A stretch of DNA of 64,000 nt from Lysobacter enzymogenes (GTDB taxonomy: Bacteria; Pseudomonadota; Gammaproteobacteria; Xanthomonadales; Xanthomonadaceae): positions 3,286,001 through 3,350,000 of the forward strand of contig NZ_CP067396.1 in NCBI RefSeq assembly GCF_023617245.1, given 5' to 3'. The notes under the pieces were generated by a model. That model was not told the DNA's origin. It saw only the letters and a list, made by a program, of their open reading frames with translations, and ran no database searches. Shown here in pieces: positions 1 through 10,953 of this stretch (within the stretch, counting starts at the first letter, position 1; each line of letters opens with the position of its first letter). The translations under genes and the position numbers were made by a program.

Positions 1-522
1 TTCGACGATCCCTCGATCCAGATCTGGTTCCTCATCGCCGCCTTCGGCGCCGCGCTGATCGCGATCGGCATCGCCTGCATGCTGATCCAGATCTTCGTCA
101 GCATCCGCAACCGCGAGAAGCTGCGCGACCCGACCGGCGACCCGTGGCAGGGCCGCACCCTGGAGTGGTCGACCTCGTCGCCGCCGCCGGCCTACAACTT
201 CGCCTTCACCCCGGTCGTGCACGACAACGACGCCTGGCACGACATGAAGCAGAACGGCTTCCAGCGTCCGACCTCGGGCTTCCTGGCCATCCACATGCCC
301 AAGAACACCGCCGCCGGCCTGGTCATCGCATTGCTCAGCACCGTCTGCGCGTTCGCCCTGATCTGGCAGATGTGGCTGGTCGCCGGGGTGTTCTTCGCCG
401 CGATGCTGGTCGCCGCGATCGTCCACACCTTCAACTACAAGCGCGACTACTACATCCCGGCGGACGAAGTGACCGCCGCGGAAAACCTGCGCACGCAACA
501 ACTGGCCGCCGCCCATGTCTGA
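1..522 (+). CDS. cyoB: Cytochrome bo3 quinol oxidase subunit I, C-terminal part
   Basis: The reading frame is open from base 1 and gives the last 173 residues of subunit I, the haem-copper catalytic subunit of the ubiquinol oxidase in the inner membrane. The tail carries the CyoB signature GDPWQGRTLEWSTSSPPPAYNF and HMPKNTAAG, followed by two hydrophobic segments (IALLSTVCAFALIWQMWLV and the segment after it). The haem and copper ligands lie upstream of the window. It overlaps cyoC by 8 bases, so the cyo genes are one operon. The 5-prime end is missing only because the window starts here. Confidence 0.95.
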   Translation, partial: FDDPSIQIWFLIAAFGAALIAIGIACMLIQIFVSIRNREKLRDPTGDPWQGRTLEWSTSSPPPAYNFAFTPVVHDNDAWHDMKQNGFQRPTSGFLAIHMPKNTAAGLVIALLSTVCAFALIWQMWLVAGVFFAAMLVAAIVHTFNYKRDYYIPADEVTAAENLRTQQLAAAHV

Positions 523-1162
523 CGCCACCGCCATCCTCTCCCACGCCCAGGCGCAGCCGGCCTCTTCGGCTTCGCGCTTCCTGGACCTGAAGGGCAAGCA
601 CCATCCGGAAAACGGCACCCTGCTAGGGTTCTGGCTCTACCTGATGAGCGACTGCCTGGTGTTCGCCGTGCTGTTCGCCACCTACGGCGTGCTCGGCCGC
701 AGCTACGCGGCCGGCCCGTCGGGCGCGGACCTGTTCGACCTGCAGCTGGTGGCGATCAACACCTCGATGCTGCTGCTGTCGTCGATCACCTACGGCTTCG
801 CCATGATCGCGATGACCAAGCGCAAGCTGGCCGCGGTGCAGGGCTGGCTGGCGATCACCGGCGTGTTCGGCCTGGCCTTCATCGGCCTGGAACTGTACGA
901 GTTCGCCCACCTGATCCACGAAGGCGCCGGTCCGCAGCGCAGCGCGTTCCTGTCCTCGTTCTTCGCCCTGGTCGCGACCCACGGCCTGCACGTCACCTTC
1001 GGCATCGTCTGGCTGGTGGTGCTGATGGTGCAGTTGGGCAAGCACGGCCTGACCGCGCCGAACCGCCGCCGCTTGTTGTGCCTGTCGATGTTCTGGCACT
1101 TCCTCGACGTCGTCTGGATCGGCGTCTTCACCTTCGTCTACCTGATGGGAGTGCTGCCGTGA
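515..1162 (+). CDS. cyoC: Cytochrome bo3 quinol oxidase subunit III
   Basis: 215 residues, close to the usual length of about 204. It has five hydrophobic spans and the subunit III pattern: NGTLLGFWLYLMSDC near residue 33, ELYEF in mid-protein, ATHGLHVTFGIVW, and the C-terminal WHFLDVVWIGVFTFVYLMG. It is a structural subunit of the quinol oxidase with no redox cofactor. The start at 515 lies inside the end of cyoB, and the stop overlaps the GTG start of cyoD, so translation of the three genes is probably coupled. Confidence 0.96.
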   Translation: MSDATAILSHAQAQPASSASRFLDLKGKHHPENGTLLGFWLYLMSDCLVFAVLFATYGVLGRSYAAGPSGADLFDLQLVAINTSMLLLSSITYGFAMIAMTKRKLAAVQGWLAITGVFGLAFIGLELYEFAHLIHEGAGPQRSAFLSSFFALVATHGLHVTFGIVWLVVLMVQLGKHGLTAPNRRRLLCLSMFWHFLDVVWIGVFTFVYLMGVLP

Positions 1163-1563
1163 CCCAGTCCGCGCAACACCACGACAACGCGCACGGCCAC
1201 GACGATCATGGCCACGACCACGAAGAGCACGACGACTACCACGGCACCGTCAAGGGCTACACCATCGGCTTCCTGCTGTCGGTGTTCCTGACCGCGATCC
1301 CGTTCTGGCTGGTCATGGCCAAGGTGCTGCCGTCGTCCGGCGTCACCGCCGCGGTGATCCTGGCCTTCGCCGTGGTCCAGATCGTCGTGCACATGGTCTA
1401 CTTCCTGCACATGAACACGAAGTCGGAAGGCGGCTGGAACATGCTGGCGCTGATCTTCACCATCGTGATCGTGGTGATCACCCTGGCCGGTTCGCTGTGG
1501 GTCATGCACCACTTGAACGTGAACATGATGCCGATGCCGCACGAGATGCGGAACATGCCCTGA
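1159..1563 (+). CDS. cyoD: Cytochrome bo3 quinol oxidase subunit IV
   Basis: 134 residues from a GTG start that shares bases with the cyoC stop (GTGA). I chose this start because the longer frame from 1078 would lie inside cyoC. The N-terminus is rich in His and Asp (HDNAHGHDDHGHDHEEHDD, residues 8-26), followed by three membrane spans with the CyoD pattern VVQIVVHMVYFLHMN. The acidic/histidine-rich leader is longer than in E. coli CyoD; it could bind metal, but that is speculation. Subunit IV stabilises the oxidase complex. Confidence 0.95.
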   Translation: MTQSAQHHDNAHGHDDHGHDHEEHDDYHGTVKGYTIGFLLSVFLTAIPFWLVMAKVLPSSGVTAAVILAFAVVQIVVHMVYFLHMNTKSEGGWNMLALIFTIVIVVITLAGSLWVMHHLNVNMMPMPHEMRNMP

Positions 1564-1682
1564 AAGCCGTAGGAGATAGCGGGGAGGAGTGAGTGGATAG
1601 CGCTCCTCTTCGCGGTTTCCGCGTCGCGGATCCAAGGCGGCGGGTGCGGGTTCCGCACTCGCCGCGCCGTTACCAGAACGTC

Positions 1683-1702
1683 GTCCCCGCGCAGGCGGGG
1701 AC
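1683..1702. repeat. Intergenic palindrome of the dispersed REP type
   Basis: gtccccgcgcaggcggggac is an imperfect palindrome in the 271-base gap between cyoD and the SURF1 gene. It resembles the widespread Xanthomonadaceae repeats in which a short GC stem is followed by cccag. There is no T-run, so it is not an obvious intrinsic terminator. The rest of 1564-1834 shows no gene; the SURF1 promoter is presumably here but I cannot place it. Confidence 0.55.
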
Positions 1703-1834
1703 CCAGAGACTTCAGCGGGCCCTGGCCCGGCGGCCCGCGCGCCGTTCGCGCGGCCTCACCCGCCCCGGTCCCCGCAGGGCTATCATCCCCACGCAACCGG
1801 CTCGCCCCTCTCGTCTTCCGCACGAGGCCACCTC

Positions 1835-2599
1835 ATGGCGACCAGCGTCAAAGCTCCGCGCAGTTCCTTCGTCCTCGGCCTGATCGGCGCCGTGTTCCTG
1901 GCGCTGTTCGCCGGCCTGATCGCGCTCGGCGCGTGGCAGGTGCAGCGGCTGGGCTGGAAGCGCGATCTGATCCAGCGGGTGGAGTCGCGCGTGCACGCCG
2001 AACCCGGCGATCCGCCGGCACCGGCGCAGTGGCCCGGCGTGAGCGCGGCGCGCGACGAATACCGCCACGTGCGGCTGCGCGGGCGCTGGCTGCCCGGCGC
2101 CGACACCCGGGTGCAGGCGGTCACCGACCTCGGCCCCGGCTTCTGGCTGCTGAGCCCGCTGCGCACCGACGCCGGCTACACCGTGCTGGTCAACCGCGGC
2201 TACGTGCCCGACGCGCGCGCCGCGCAATCCGCGCCGCCGCCGCCCGGCGAGGCCGTGGTCACCGGCCTGCTGCGGCTGAGCGAACCCGGCGGCGGTTTCC
2301 TGCGCGACAACCAACCCGGGCAGGACCGCTGGTTCTCGCGCGATGTCGCCGCGATCGCCGCCGCGCGCAAGCTCGACGGCGCCGTCGCGCCCTACTTCGT
2401 CGACGCCGAGCGCGCCGCGCCGTTGCCCGGCGACCTGCGCACCGCGCCGCAATGGCCGGTCGGCGGACTCACGGTGATAAAATTCCCGAACAACCACCTG
2501 CAGTACGCACTGACCTGGTTCGCGCTGGCGCTGATGGTGGCGTGGGCGGCCTGGCGGGTGTGGCGGGAACAGGCCCGGCGCCGCGCCGCGGCCGCCTAG
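1835..2599 (+). CDS. SURF1 family cytochrome oxidase assembly protein
   Basis: 254 residues with the SURF1 layout: an N-terminal membrane span (about residues 12-33, LGLIGAVFLALFAGLIALGAWQ followed by QRLGWKRDLI), a large periplasmic middle with WLPGADTRVQA, GFWLLSPLRT and VLVNRGYVPD, and a C-terminal span (YALTWFALALMVAWAAW). SURF1 proteins help insert haem a or assemble haem-copper oxidases. Its place just after cyoBCD suggests a role in maturing this quinol oxidase, although SURF1 is more often linked to aa3-type enzymes. The start is the first in-frame ATG after the intergenic repeat. Confidence 0.9.
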   Translation: MATSVKAPRSSFVLGLIGAVFLALFAGLIALGAWQVQRLGWKRDLIQRVESRVHAEPGDPPAPAQWPGVSAARDEYRHVRLRGRWLPGADTRVQAVTDLGPGFWLLSPLRTDAGYTVLVNRGYVPDARAAQSAPPPPGEAVVTGLLRLSEPGGGFLRDNQPGQDRWFSRDVAAIAAARKLDGAVAPYFVDAERAAPLPGDLRTAPQWPVGGLTVIKFPNNHLQYALTWFALALMVAWAAWRVWREQARRRAAAA

Positions 2600-2703
2600 C
2601 GCCGCAACGCCGGTCGACCGCCGCAACGCCTCCCCGCCGCTTCCGCCCGCCTGCCGTGCTTTACTCGCTCCTCACTCCTCTTCACTCGTTCCTGCCCAAA
2701 CGC

Positions 2704-4005
2704 ATGCAGCTCGCCCCGCCCCTCCCGGCCTCGCGCGACGGCACCGGGGTCAAGAACATGCACCAGCTGATCCAGCTGCGCTGGATCGCGGTGATCGGCC
2801 AGGTCGCCACCATCGTCTTCGTCCACTACGGCTTCGGCATCAAGCTGCCGCTGATGCCGATGGCGATCGTGCTGGCCTGCCTGGCCGCGTTCAACCTGGT
2901 CAGCATGCTGCGCTGGCGCAAGCGCGAGGAAGTGACCAACGGCGCGCTGTTCCTGGCCCTGCTGGTCGACATCCTCACCCTCACCGCGCAGCTCTACCTC
3001 AGCGGCGGCGCGGCCAATCCGTTCGTGTTCCTGTACCTGCTGCAGGTGGCGCTGGCCTGCGTGCTGCTGCGCACCTGGGCCAGCTGCGCGGTGGTGGTGG
3101 TGACCACGGCCTGCTTCATCGCCCTGACCGCGTTCGCCGGCCCGGTGGTGATCCCGGCCGACCCGACCCGTGGCCTGCGCGATCCCTACGTGCAGGGCCT
3201 GCTGCTGTGCTTCGCCCTCAACGCGACCTTGCTGGTGGTGTTCATCACCCGCATCGGCCGCAACCTGCGCGCGCGCGACCAGCGCCTGGCCGACCTGCGC
3301 CAGCGCGCCGCCGAGGAAGAGCACATCGTGCGCATGGGCCTGCTCGCCTCCGGCGCCGCGCACGAACTGGGCACGCCGCTGGCGACGCTGTCGGTGATCC
3401 TCGGCGACTGGCGGCGGATGCCGCCGTTCACCCAGCAGCCCGAGCTGCTGCAGGAACTCGACGAGATGCAGACCCAGCTGACCCGCTGCAAGAGCATCGT
3501 CACCGGCATCCTGCTATCGGCCGGCGAAGCCCGCGGCGAGGCGCCGGCGATCACCACCGTGGCCGAATTCCTCGACGACCTGGTCGGCGAATGGCGCACC
3601 ACCCGGCCGGTGCGCGGATTCGACTACGAGAACGGCTTCGGCGAGGATGTGGCGATCATTTCCGACTCGGGCCTCAAGCAGATGATCTGCAACGTCCTCG
3701 ACAACGCGCTGGAGGCTTCGCCCGGCTGGGTCGGGCTGGAATCCTGGCGCGACGAGGACCGGCTGGTGCTGCGGGTCAGCGATGCCGGCCCGGGTTTCGC
3801 CCCGGCGATGCTGTCGCATTTCGGCAAGCCGTATCAGTCCAGCAAGGGCCGTCCCGGCGGCGGGCTGGGCCTGTTTCTCGCCCTCAACGTGGCGCGCCAG
3901 CTCGGCGGCAGCATGGTCGCGCGCAACCGCGAACCCAGCGGCGCGGTGGTGACCATGAGCCTGCCGCTGGCCGCGCTGACGCCGCCGGAGTCGTCGGATG
4001 AGTGA
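2704..4005 (+). CDS. regB: RegB/PrrB-type redox-sensing histidine kinase
   Basis: 433 residues. The N-terminal half has about six membrane spans, with the RegB quinone-site motif GGAANPF at residues 101-107. The H-box AAHELGTPLATL contains the phospho-acceptor His220. Cys262 (TRCKSIV) sits where RegB carries its conserved redox-active cysteine. The N-box (NVLDNALEAS) and G-box (GGGLGLFLAL) of the ATPase domain are intact. RegB-type kinases sense the quinone pool and redox state and phosphorylate RegA; sitting next to a quinol oxidase operon, this one probably controls respiratory genes. I chose the ATG at 2704 because the longer frame from 1933 overlaps the SURF1 gene. The next gene overlaps by 8 bases. 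Confidence 0.9.
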   Translation: MQLAPPLPASRDGTGVKNMHQLIQLRWIAVIGQVATIVFVHYGFGIKLPLMPMAIVLACLAAFNLVSMLRWRKREEVTNGALFLALLVDILTLTAQLYLSGGAANPFVFLYLLQVALACVLLRTWASCAVVVVTTACFIALTAFAGPVVIPADPTRGLRDPYVQGLLLCFALNATLLVVFITRIGRNLRARDQRLADLRQRAAEEEHIVRMGLLASGAAHELGTPLATLSVILGDWRRMPPFTQQPELLQELDEMQTQLTRCKSIVTGILLSAGEARGEAPAITTVAEFLDDLVGEWRTTRPVRGFDYENGFGEDVAIISDSGLKQMICNVLDNALEASPGWVGLESWRDEDRLVLRVSDAGPGFAPAMLSHFGKPYQSSKGRPGGGLGLFLALNVARQLGGSMVARNREPSGAVVTMSLPLAALTPPESSDE

Positions 4006-4579
4006 GGAACTGCCGCCGCTGCCGCCCGGATTCGACGACGAGGACGACGAGCCGCGCCGGCTGCTGATCGTCGAGGACGACGCCGCGTTCGCGCGCACGC
4101 TGACGCGCTCGTTCGAGCGCCGCGGCTACATCGTCCACAACGCGACCCAGCTCAGCGAGGTGCAGGCCCTGCTCGGCGAACACACGCCCGGCTACGCCGT
4201 GGTCGACCTCAAGCTCGCCGGCGGCGACTCCGGCCTGGCCTGCGTGCAGGCGCTGCACGCCCACGACGAGGACATGCTGATCGTGGTGCTGACCGGCTAC
4301 GCCAGCATCGCCACCGCGGTCGAGGCGATCAAGCTCGGCGCCCTGCACTACCTGGCCAAGCCGTCCAACACCGACGACATCGAAGCCGCGTTCGGCCGCG
4401 CGCAGGGCGACGTCAACGTCGAACTGACCGATCGCCAGACCTCGATCAAGACCCTGGAATGGGAGCGCATCCACGAGATGCTGGCGGCGACCGACTTCAA
4501 CATCTCCGAAACCGCGCGGCGCCTGGGCATGCACCGGCGCACCCTGGCGCGCAAGCTGGGCAAGCATCGGATCAAGTAA
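3998..4579 (+). CDS. regA: RegA/PrrA-type response regulator
   Basis: 193 residues. A receiver domain occupies about residues 24-135, with the acidic pair in LLIVEDDAAF, the phospho-acceptor Asp70 (VVDLKLAGGDSG), the switch Thr in VVLTGYAS and Lys in YLAKPSNTDD. A Fis-like helix-turn-helix closes the protein (ISETARRLGMHRRTLARKL), which is the compact RegA/ActR/PrrA architecture rather than the OmpR or NtrC one. It overlaps the kinase gene, so the two are one transcriptional unit. The likely role is redox-dependent control of respiratory operons, possibly including the upstream cyo genes. Confidence 0.92.
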   Translation: MSEELPPLPPGFDDEDDEPRRLLIVEDDAAFARTLTRSFERRGYIVHNATQLSEVQALLGEHTPGYAVVDLKLAGGDSGLACVQALHAHDEDMLIVVLTGYASIATAVEAIKLGALHYLAKPSNTDDIEAAFGRAQGDVNVELTDRQTSIKTLEWERIHEMLAATDFNISETARRLGMHRRTLARKLGKHRIK

Positions 4580-4603
4580 GCGCAGGCTGCGATAGGAAGG
4601 TTC

Positions 4604-4690
4604 TTGTGGGAGGGCCTTCAGGCCCGATGCTCTTGTTTCGGATCGCGATGCCCTGAAAGAAAAGCATCGGGCCTGAAGGCCCTCCCACAA
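4604..4690. repeat. Long palindromic repeat, family A
   Basis: An 87-base inverted repeat: the left arm begins ttgtgggagggccttcaggc and the right arm is its near-perfect reverse complement, with a short divergent centre. It lies in the 285-base gap between the RegA gene and the isoamylase gene. The same family recurs at 14389-14474, 60538-60624 and, degenerate, at 58206-58304. The transcript would fold into a long hairpin. Part of a second arm (gagccctcccacaag) follows directly. Confidence 0.85.
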
Positions 4691-4864
4691 GAGCCCTCCC
4701 ACAAGGGCACTTCCACAATAATCTCCTGCAAGAGCTGTGACCCGCATCGGCTCGCCCCGCATGAATACGATTGCAGCCGGCCATGCTGCGCTGCGGCTTG
4801 CTCCTACAGTCGTCGCAGATGCCCGCGACCTTCGCGGCGCGCGCGATCACGGAGAACGGCGACG

Positions 4865-7201
<2,337 letters not shown>

Positions 7202-7224
7202 TCCGGGCCGCAGCGACACTGCCC

Positions 7225-7323
7225 TGTAGGAGCGACGCGAGTCGCGACCGCGACAACCCAACTACGACGAAACCAGCGCCACAAGCGTAGTGCCGCGGTC
7301 GCGGCTTGCGCCGCTCCTGCAGT
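7225..7323. repeat. Paired inverted repeat, family B
   Basis: tgtaggagcgacgcgagtcg is followed about 50 bases later by its inverted partner (cgcggcttgcgccgctcctg). This is the commonest repeat in the window, with further pairs or halves near 8455, 11609, 25016, 25496, 31380, 40068 and 62182. It lies just after the isoamylase gene. Confidence 0.8.
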
Positions 7324-7510
7324 CGCTGCGCCGCGGCGGCCCGGGCCGTGCCACGACAACGCCGCGTCCTCGCCATGTTCGTCCGCCTGGGTCCGACTCC
7401 GCGGTCGGCATCGGACCGAACCATCCCGGGGCGACGACGCCGCCGACGGCCTGCGCCGCGTGCGCGAACCCGCCGACGCACGCACGGTCAACCGGAGCCG
7501 TCCAGCAGTG

Positions 7511-7530
7511 TTGGCTATTTCGATAGCCAA
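7511..7530. promoter_or_regulatory. Perfect hairpin with TTCG loop upstream of the hydrolase gene
   Basis: TTGGCTAT-ttcg-ATAGCCAA is an 8-bp perfect stem closed by a TTCG tetraloop. It lies about 195 bases before the alpha/beta hydrolase start, in a stretch richer in A and T than its surroundings. No T-run follows on either strand, so it is not a standard terminator. It could be a regulator-binding palindrome or a 5-prime leader hairpin. The rest of 7324-7724 shows no convincing gene. Confidence 0.4.
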
Positions 7531-7724
7531 AACCATGAATCCCGCAGCATTCAGCAACATTAAAAGCGCGCATCGAAAATTCACGCGCCCTGGTTTGCGG
7601 CTATGGAAATTTCGGTACCCCGCCGCTTCCGACGCACGACCGCGGCGCGGGCGCAGCCGCCGACGCCAACCGGCCGCCGTACGAACATCGCGTTGGCGCA
7701 TTCACCCAACCTGGGGTCAAGGAT

Positions 7725-8417
7725 ATGAGCGGCAAACCCACCATCGTTCTCGTACACGGCTTCTGGGGCGGCGCGGCGCATTGGGCCAAGACCATCGTCG
7801 AACTCTCGCGCAAGGGCTACACCGACCTGCGGGCAGTGGAGATCCCGCTCACCTCGCTGGCCGACGACGCCGCCCGCACCCGCAAGATGATCGAACAGGC
7901 GCCGGGCCCGGTGCTGCTGGTCGGCCATTCCTACGGAGGCGCGGTGATCACCGAGGCCGGCAACCACGACAAGGTCGCCGGCCTGGTCTACATCGCCGCG
8001 TTCGCGCCCGACAGCGGCGAGAGCCCCGGCGGCATCACCCAGGAACACCTGCCCGAAGCGGCGCCGAACCTCGCCCCCGACAGCGACGGCTACCTGTGGC
8101 TGAAAGCCGACAAGTTCCACGAAAGCTTCTGCCAGGACCTCAGCGCCGAAGAAGGCCTGGTGATGGCGGTGACCCAGAAAGCGCCGCTGGCGAGCACTTT
8201 CGGCGACGCCATCTCGACGCCGGCCTGGAAGTCCAAGCCAACCTGGTACCAGATTTCCGCCCACGACCGCATGATCGCGCCGCAGAACCAACAGCGCATG
8301 TCGGCGCGGATGAATCCGAACAAGACGATCACGCTCGAAGCCAGCCACGCCTCGCTGGCATCGAAGCCGGCCGAAGTGGCGGCGTTGATCGACGAAGCGG
8401 CGAAAGCGATCGGCTGA
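7725..8417 (+). CDS. Alpha/beta hydrolase family protein
   Basis: 230 residues, cytoplasmic (no signal peptide). The fold is shown by the oxyanion-hole HGFWGGAAHW near residue 11, the nucleophile elbow GHSYGG with Ser69, and a C-terminal catalytic His208 (EASHASLAS). This small esterase-like family includes salicylate/jasmonate-type methyl esterases and many uncharacterised bacterial proteins annotated only as alpha/beta hydrolases; the substrate cannot be read from sequence. It is flanked by repeat-rich spacers and appears to be a single-gene unit. Confidence 0.85.
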   Translation: MSGKPTIVLVHGFWGGAAHWAKTIVELSRKGYTDLRAVEIPLTSLADDAARTRKMIEQAPGPVLLVGHSYGGAVITEAGNHDKVAGLVYIAAFAPDSGESPGGITQEHLPEAAPNLAPDSDGYLWLKADKFHESFCQDLSAEEGLVMAVTQKAPLASTFGDAISTPAWKSKPTWYQISAHDRMIAPQNQQRMSARMNPNKTITLEASHASLASKPAEVAALIDEAAKAIG

Positions 8418-8454
8418 GGCCGGGGCTGGTTTCCTGGACGGGAGCGCCGCAAGC

Positions 8455-8630
8455 GCAGTGTCGCGGTCGCGGCTTGCGCCGCTCCTACAGTCGCTGCGTC
8501 CGACAATCGCTTCGTCGGACCGCGTTTCTCCCTGTAGGAGCGGCGCGAGCCGCGACCGCGGGGACGCAACTGCGACGACGCTTACGCCGCAAGCGTTGTG
8601 TCGCGGTCGCAGCTTGCCCCGCTCCTACAG
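8455..8630. repeat. Family B inverted repeat cluster
   Basis: A single half (cgcggcttgcgccgctccta, about 8467-8487) is followed by a full pair from 8533 to 8630. It fills the gap between the convergent hydrolase and AraC genes. Confidence 0.75.
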
Positions 8631-8684
8631 TCGGCCATGCGTCGGCGCGACCGATGCGGGGTTCGCTACGGCCGCGCCGACCCG

Positions 8685-9482
8685 CTAGCGCTCCGGCGCA
8701 TACGCCCGCGCCGTCGCCAGGTAGCGGCTCGGCGGCATCCCGATCAATCGCTTGAACATGGTCGTGAACGCCGACGCGCTTTCGTAACCCAGGTCCAGCG
8801 CCAACGCCGTGATCGGCTCGCCCGCGGCCAGCCGCGGCAAGGCGGCGAAGATCGCCGCCTGCCGGCACCATTGGGCGAAGCTGCTGCCGGTCTGCGCGCG
8901 GAAGCGGCGGGTGAAGGTGCGCCGGCTCATCGCCAGGTCGCGGCACCAGTCGTCGATGCCGTCGTGCGGCGACGGCTGGGCGAGGTAGGCGCGGCAGCGC
9001 GCGGCCAGGCGCGGTTCGGACGGGAACGGAATATCCAGCGGCAACACCGGCGCGCGTTCGATCTCGCGCACGATCAACGAGTAGATCAGGTCCGGGCGCG
9101 AGCCGCCGGCGGCGTCGGCCTGCAGCGGCAGGTCCAGCGTCTCCAGCAGCAATTCGCGCATCAGCGCCGACACCCCGATCACCCGGCAATCGCCCGGCAA
9201 CGCCGCGCTGACCTCCGGCTCGACGTAGATGCTGCGCGTGCTGATCTGCGCCAGCACGTGCACGTCGTGGGCCATGCCGGCCGGAATCCAGGCCGCGCGC
9301 TCCGGCGGCACCATCCAGCGTCCGGCCTGGGTGCCGACCACCATGATCCCGTGCGCCCCGTACAGCAGCTGCGAGCGGCGATGGCTGTGGCGGGCGATGC
9401 GGTGGCCGGTCGGGTATTCGTTGGAGGTCGCCACGATCCGCCCGGGCAACTGGTCGGCCTGCCCGGCCAGGACATTGCGCAT
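8685..9482 (-). CDS. AraC family transcriptional regulator (NimR-like)
   Basis: 265 residues: an N-terminal cupin-type sensor (residues about 15-85, HSHRRSQLLYGAHG and VPPERAAWIPAGMAHDV) and a C-terminal AraC DNA-binding domain with two helix-turn-helices (SRRTFTRRFRAQTG and ITALALDLGYESASAFTTMFKRLIG). This layout matches the NimR/YeaM group, whose members repress or activate a divergent MFS efflux gene. Here the divergent neighbour is an Fsr-type MFS pump, starting 122 bases away, which supports a local-regulator role. Confidence 0.88.
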   Translation of the reverse strand: MRNVLAGQADQLPGRIVATSNEYPTGHRIARHSHRRSQLLYGAHGIMVVGTQAGRWMVPPERAAWIPAGMAHDVHVLAQISTRSIYVEPEVSAALPGDCRVIGVSALMRELLLETLDLPLQADAAGGSRPDLIYSLIVREIERAPVLPLDIPFPSEPRLAARCRAYLAQPSPHDGIDDWCRDLAMSRRTFTRRFRAQTGSSFAQWCRQAAIFAALPRLAAGEPITALALDLGYESASAFTTMFKRLIGMPPSRYLATARAYAPER

Positions 9483-9604
9483 TGGCCCGATCTCGAAGAA
9501 TGTTGACCCGAACTATAACGCGGGCAAGGCCGCGCAGGCGTTTACTGAACGGGCCGCGCCGCCCGGCTCCGCCGCCGGCGTTCCCTTCCCTGCCGCCTTC
9601 CGCC

Positions 9605-10882
9605 ATGACCTCCCTGGACACCTCCTCCCCCGCGACGGCCGACAGCGCCGTCGCGCCGCCGGTTCCCGACTTCCAAGCCGCGCCGCCCGCCGCCGCCGAG
9701 ACCGCGAACAAGATCGCCCTGCCGATCCTCGGCATGCTCAGCGTCTGCCATCTGCTCAACGACATGATCCAGTCGTTGCTGCCGGCGCTGTATCCGCTGC
9801 TGAAGGAATCCTTCCGCCTGGATTTCGGCCAGATCGGCCTGATCACCCTGACTTTCCAGGTCACCGCCTCGCTGCTGCAGCCGCTGGTCGGCATCTACAC
9901 CGACAAGCGGCCTATGCCGTGGTCGCTGGCGATCGGCATGGGCTTCACCCTGAGCGGGCTGTTGCTGCTCTCGCGCGCGACCACCTTCCCGGTGCTGCTG
10001 CTGGCCGCGGCGCTGGTCGGTTCGGGTTCGTCGGTGTTCCACCCCGAGTCCTCGCGGGTCGCGCGCATGGCTTCCGGCGGCCGCCACGGCCTGGCGCAAT
10101 CGCTGTTCCAGGTCGGCGGCAACCTCGGCTCGGCGCTGGGGCCGTTGCTGGCGGCCTACATCGTCATGCCGCGCGGCCAGGGCAGCGTCGGCTGGTTCGC
10201 GTTCGCGGCGTTGGCGGCGATGCTGCTGCTGAGCCGCATCGGCCTGTGGTATCGCGAGCAGATTCCGCTGCAGCGCAAGGCCGGCGCGCGCGCCGCCACC
10301 GCGCCGAAGCTGCCGCGCAAGACCATCGTCGCGACCATGACGGTGCTGGGCCTGCTGATCTTCAGCAAGTATTTCTACATGGCCAGCCTGTCGAGCTATT
10401 ACACCTTCTACCTGATGCACAAGTTCGGGGTCAGCGCGCAAAGCGCGCAGGTACATCTGTTCGTGTTCCTCGGCGCGGTCGCGCTGGGCACGCTCGCCGG
10501 CGGCCCGATCGGCGACCGCATCGGCCGCCGCTACGTCATCTGGTTCTCGATCCTCGGCGTGCTGCCGTTCACCCTGCTGCTGCCGCACGCGAACCTGGGC
10601 TGGACCACGGTGCTGACGGTGATCATCGGCCTGATCCTGTCCTCGGCGTTCTCGGCGATCCTGGTCTACGCGCAGGAACTGGTGCCCGGCCGCACCGGCG
10701 TCATCGCCGGGCTGTTCTTCGGCTTCGCCTTCGGCATGGGCGGCCTGGGCGCGGCGGCGCTGGGGCAACTGGCCGACCATATCGGCATCGAGGCCGTGTA
10801 CCGCCTGTGCGCCTACCTGCCGGCGATCGGCCTGCTCGCGTGGTTCCTGCCGAAGCTGGAGCGGCGGCCCAAGGGCGGCTGA
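9605..10882 (+). CDS. fsr: MFS efflux protein, fosmidomycin-resistance (Fsr) type
   Basis: 425 residues with about 12 membrane spans. It follows E. coli Fsr closely in several blocks: LLNDMIQSLLPALYPLLK, FQVTASLLQPLVGIYTDKR, GSGSSVFHPESSRVARMA and GRHGLAQSLFQVGGNLGS. Fsr exports fosmidomycin and probably other small compounds by proton antiport across the inner membrane. The ATG at 9605 is preferred over an upstream in-frame ATG at 9482, which would start inside the promoter of the divergent AraC gene. The N-terminal 45 residues, rich in Ala and Pro, precede the first span. Confidence 0.92.
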   Translation: MTSLDTSSPATADSAVAPPVPDFQAAPPAAAETANKIALPILGMLSVCHLLNDMIQSLLPALYPLLKESFRLDFGQIGLITLTFQVTASLLQPLVGIYTDKRPMPWSLAIGMGFTLSGLLLLSRATTFPVLLLAAALVGSGSSVFHPESSRVARMASGGRHGLAQSLFQVGGNLGSALGPLLAAYIVMPRGQGSVGWFAFAALAAMLLLSRIGLWYREQIPLQRKAGARAATAPKLPRKTIVATMTVLGLLIFSKYFYMASLSSYYTFYLMHKFGVSAQSAQVHLFVFLGAVALGTLAGGPIGDRIGRRYVIWFSILGVLPFTLLLPHANLGWTTVLTVIIGLILSSAFSAILVYAQELVPGRTGVIAGLFFGFAFGMGGLGAAALGQLADHIGIEAVYRLCAYLPAIGLLAWFLPKLERRPKGG

Positions 10883-10953
10883 CGCCGTGAGCACCGCGCG
10901 CGCCCGACCGCGGTCGCGGCGCGCGACGCGGCGTTGTCTCGCAGAGTGAGACG

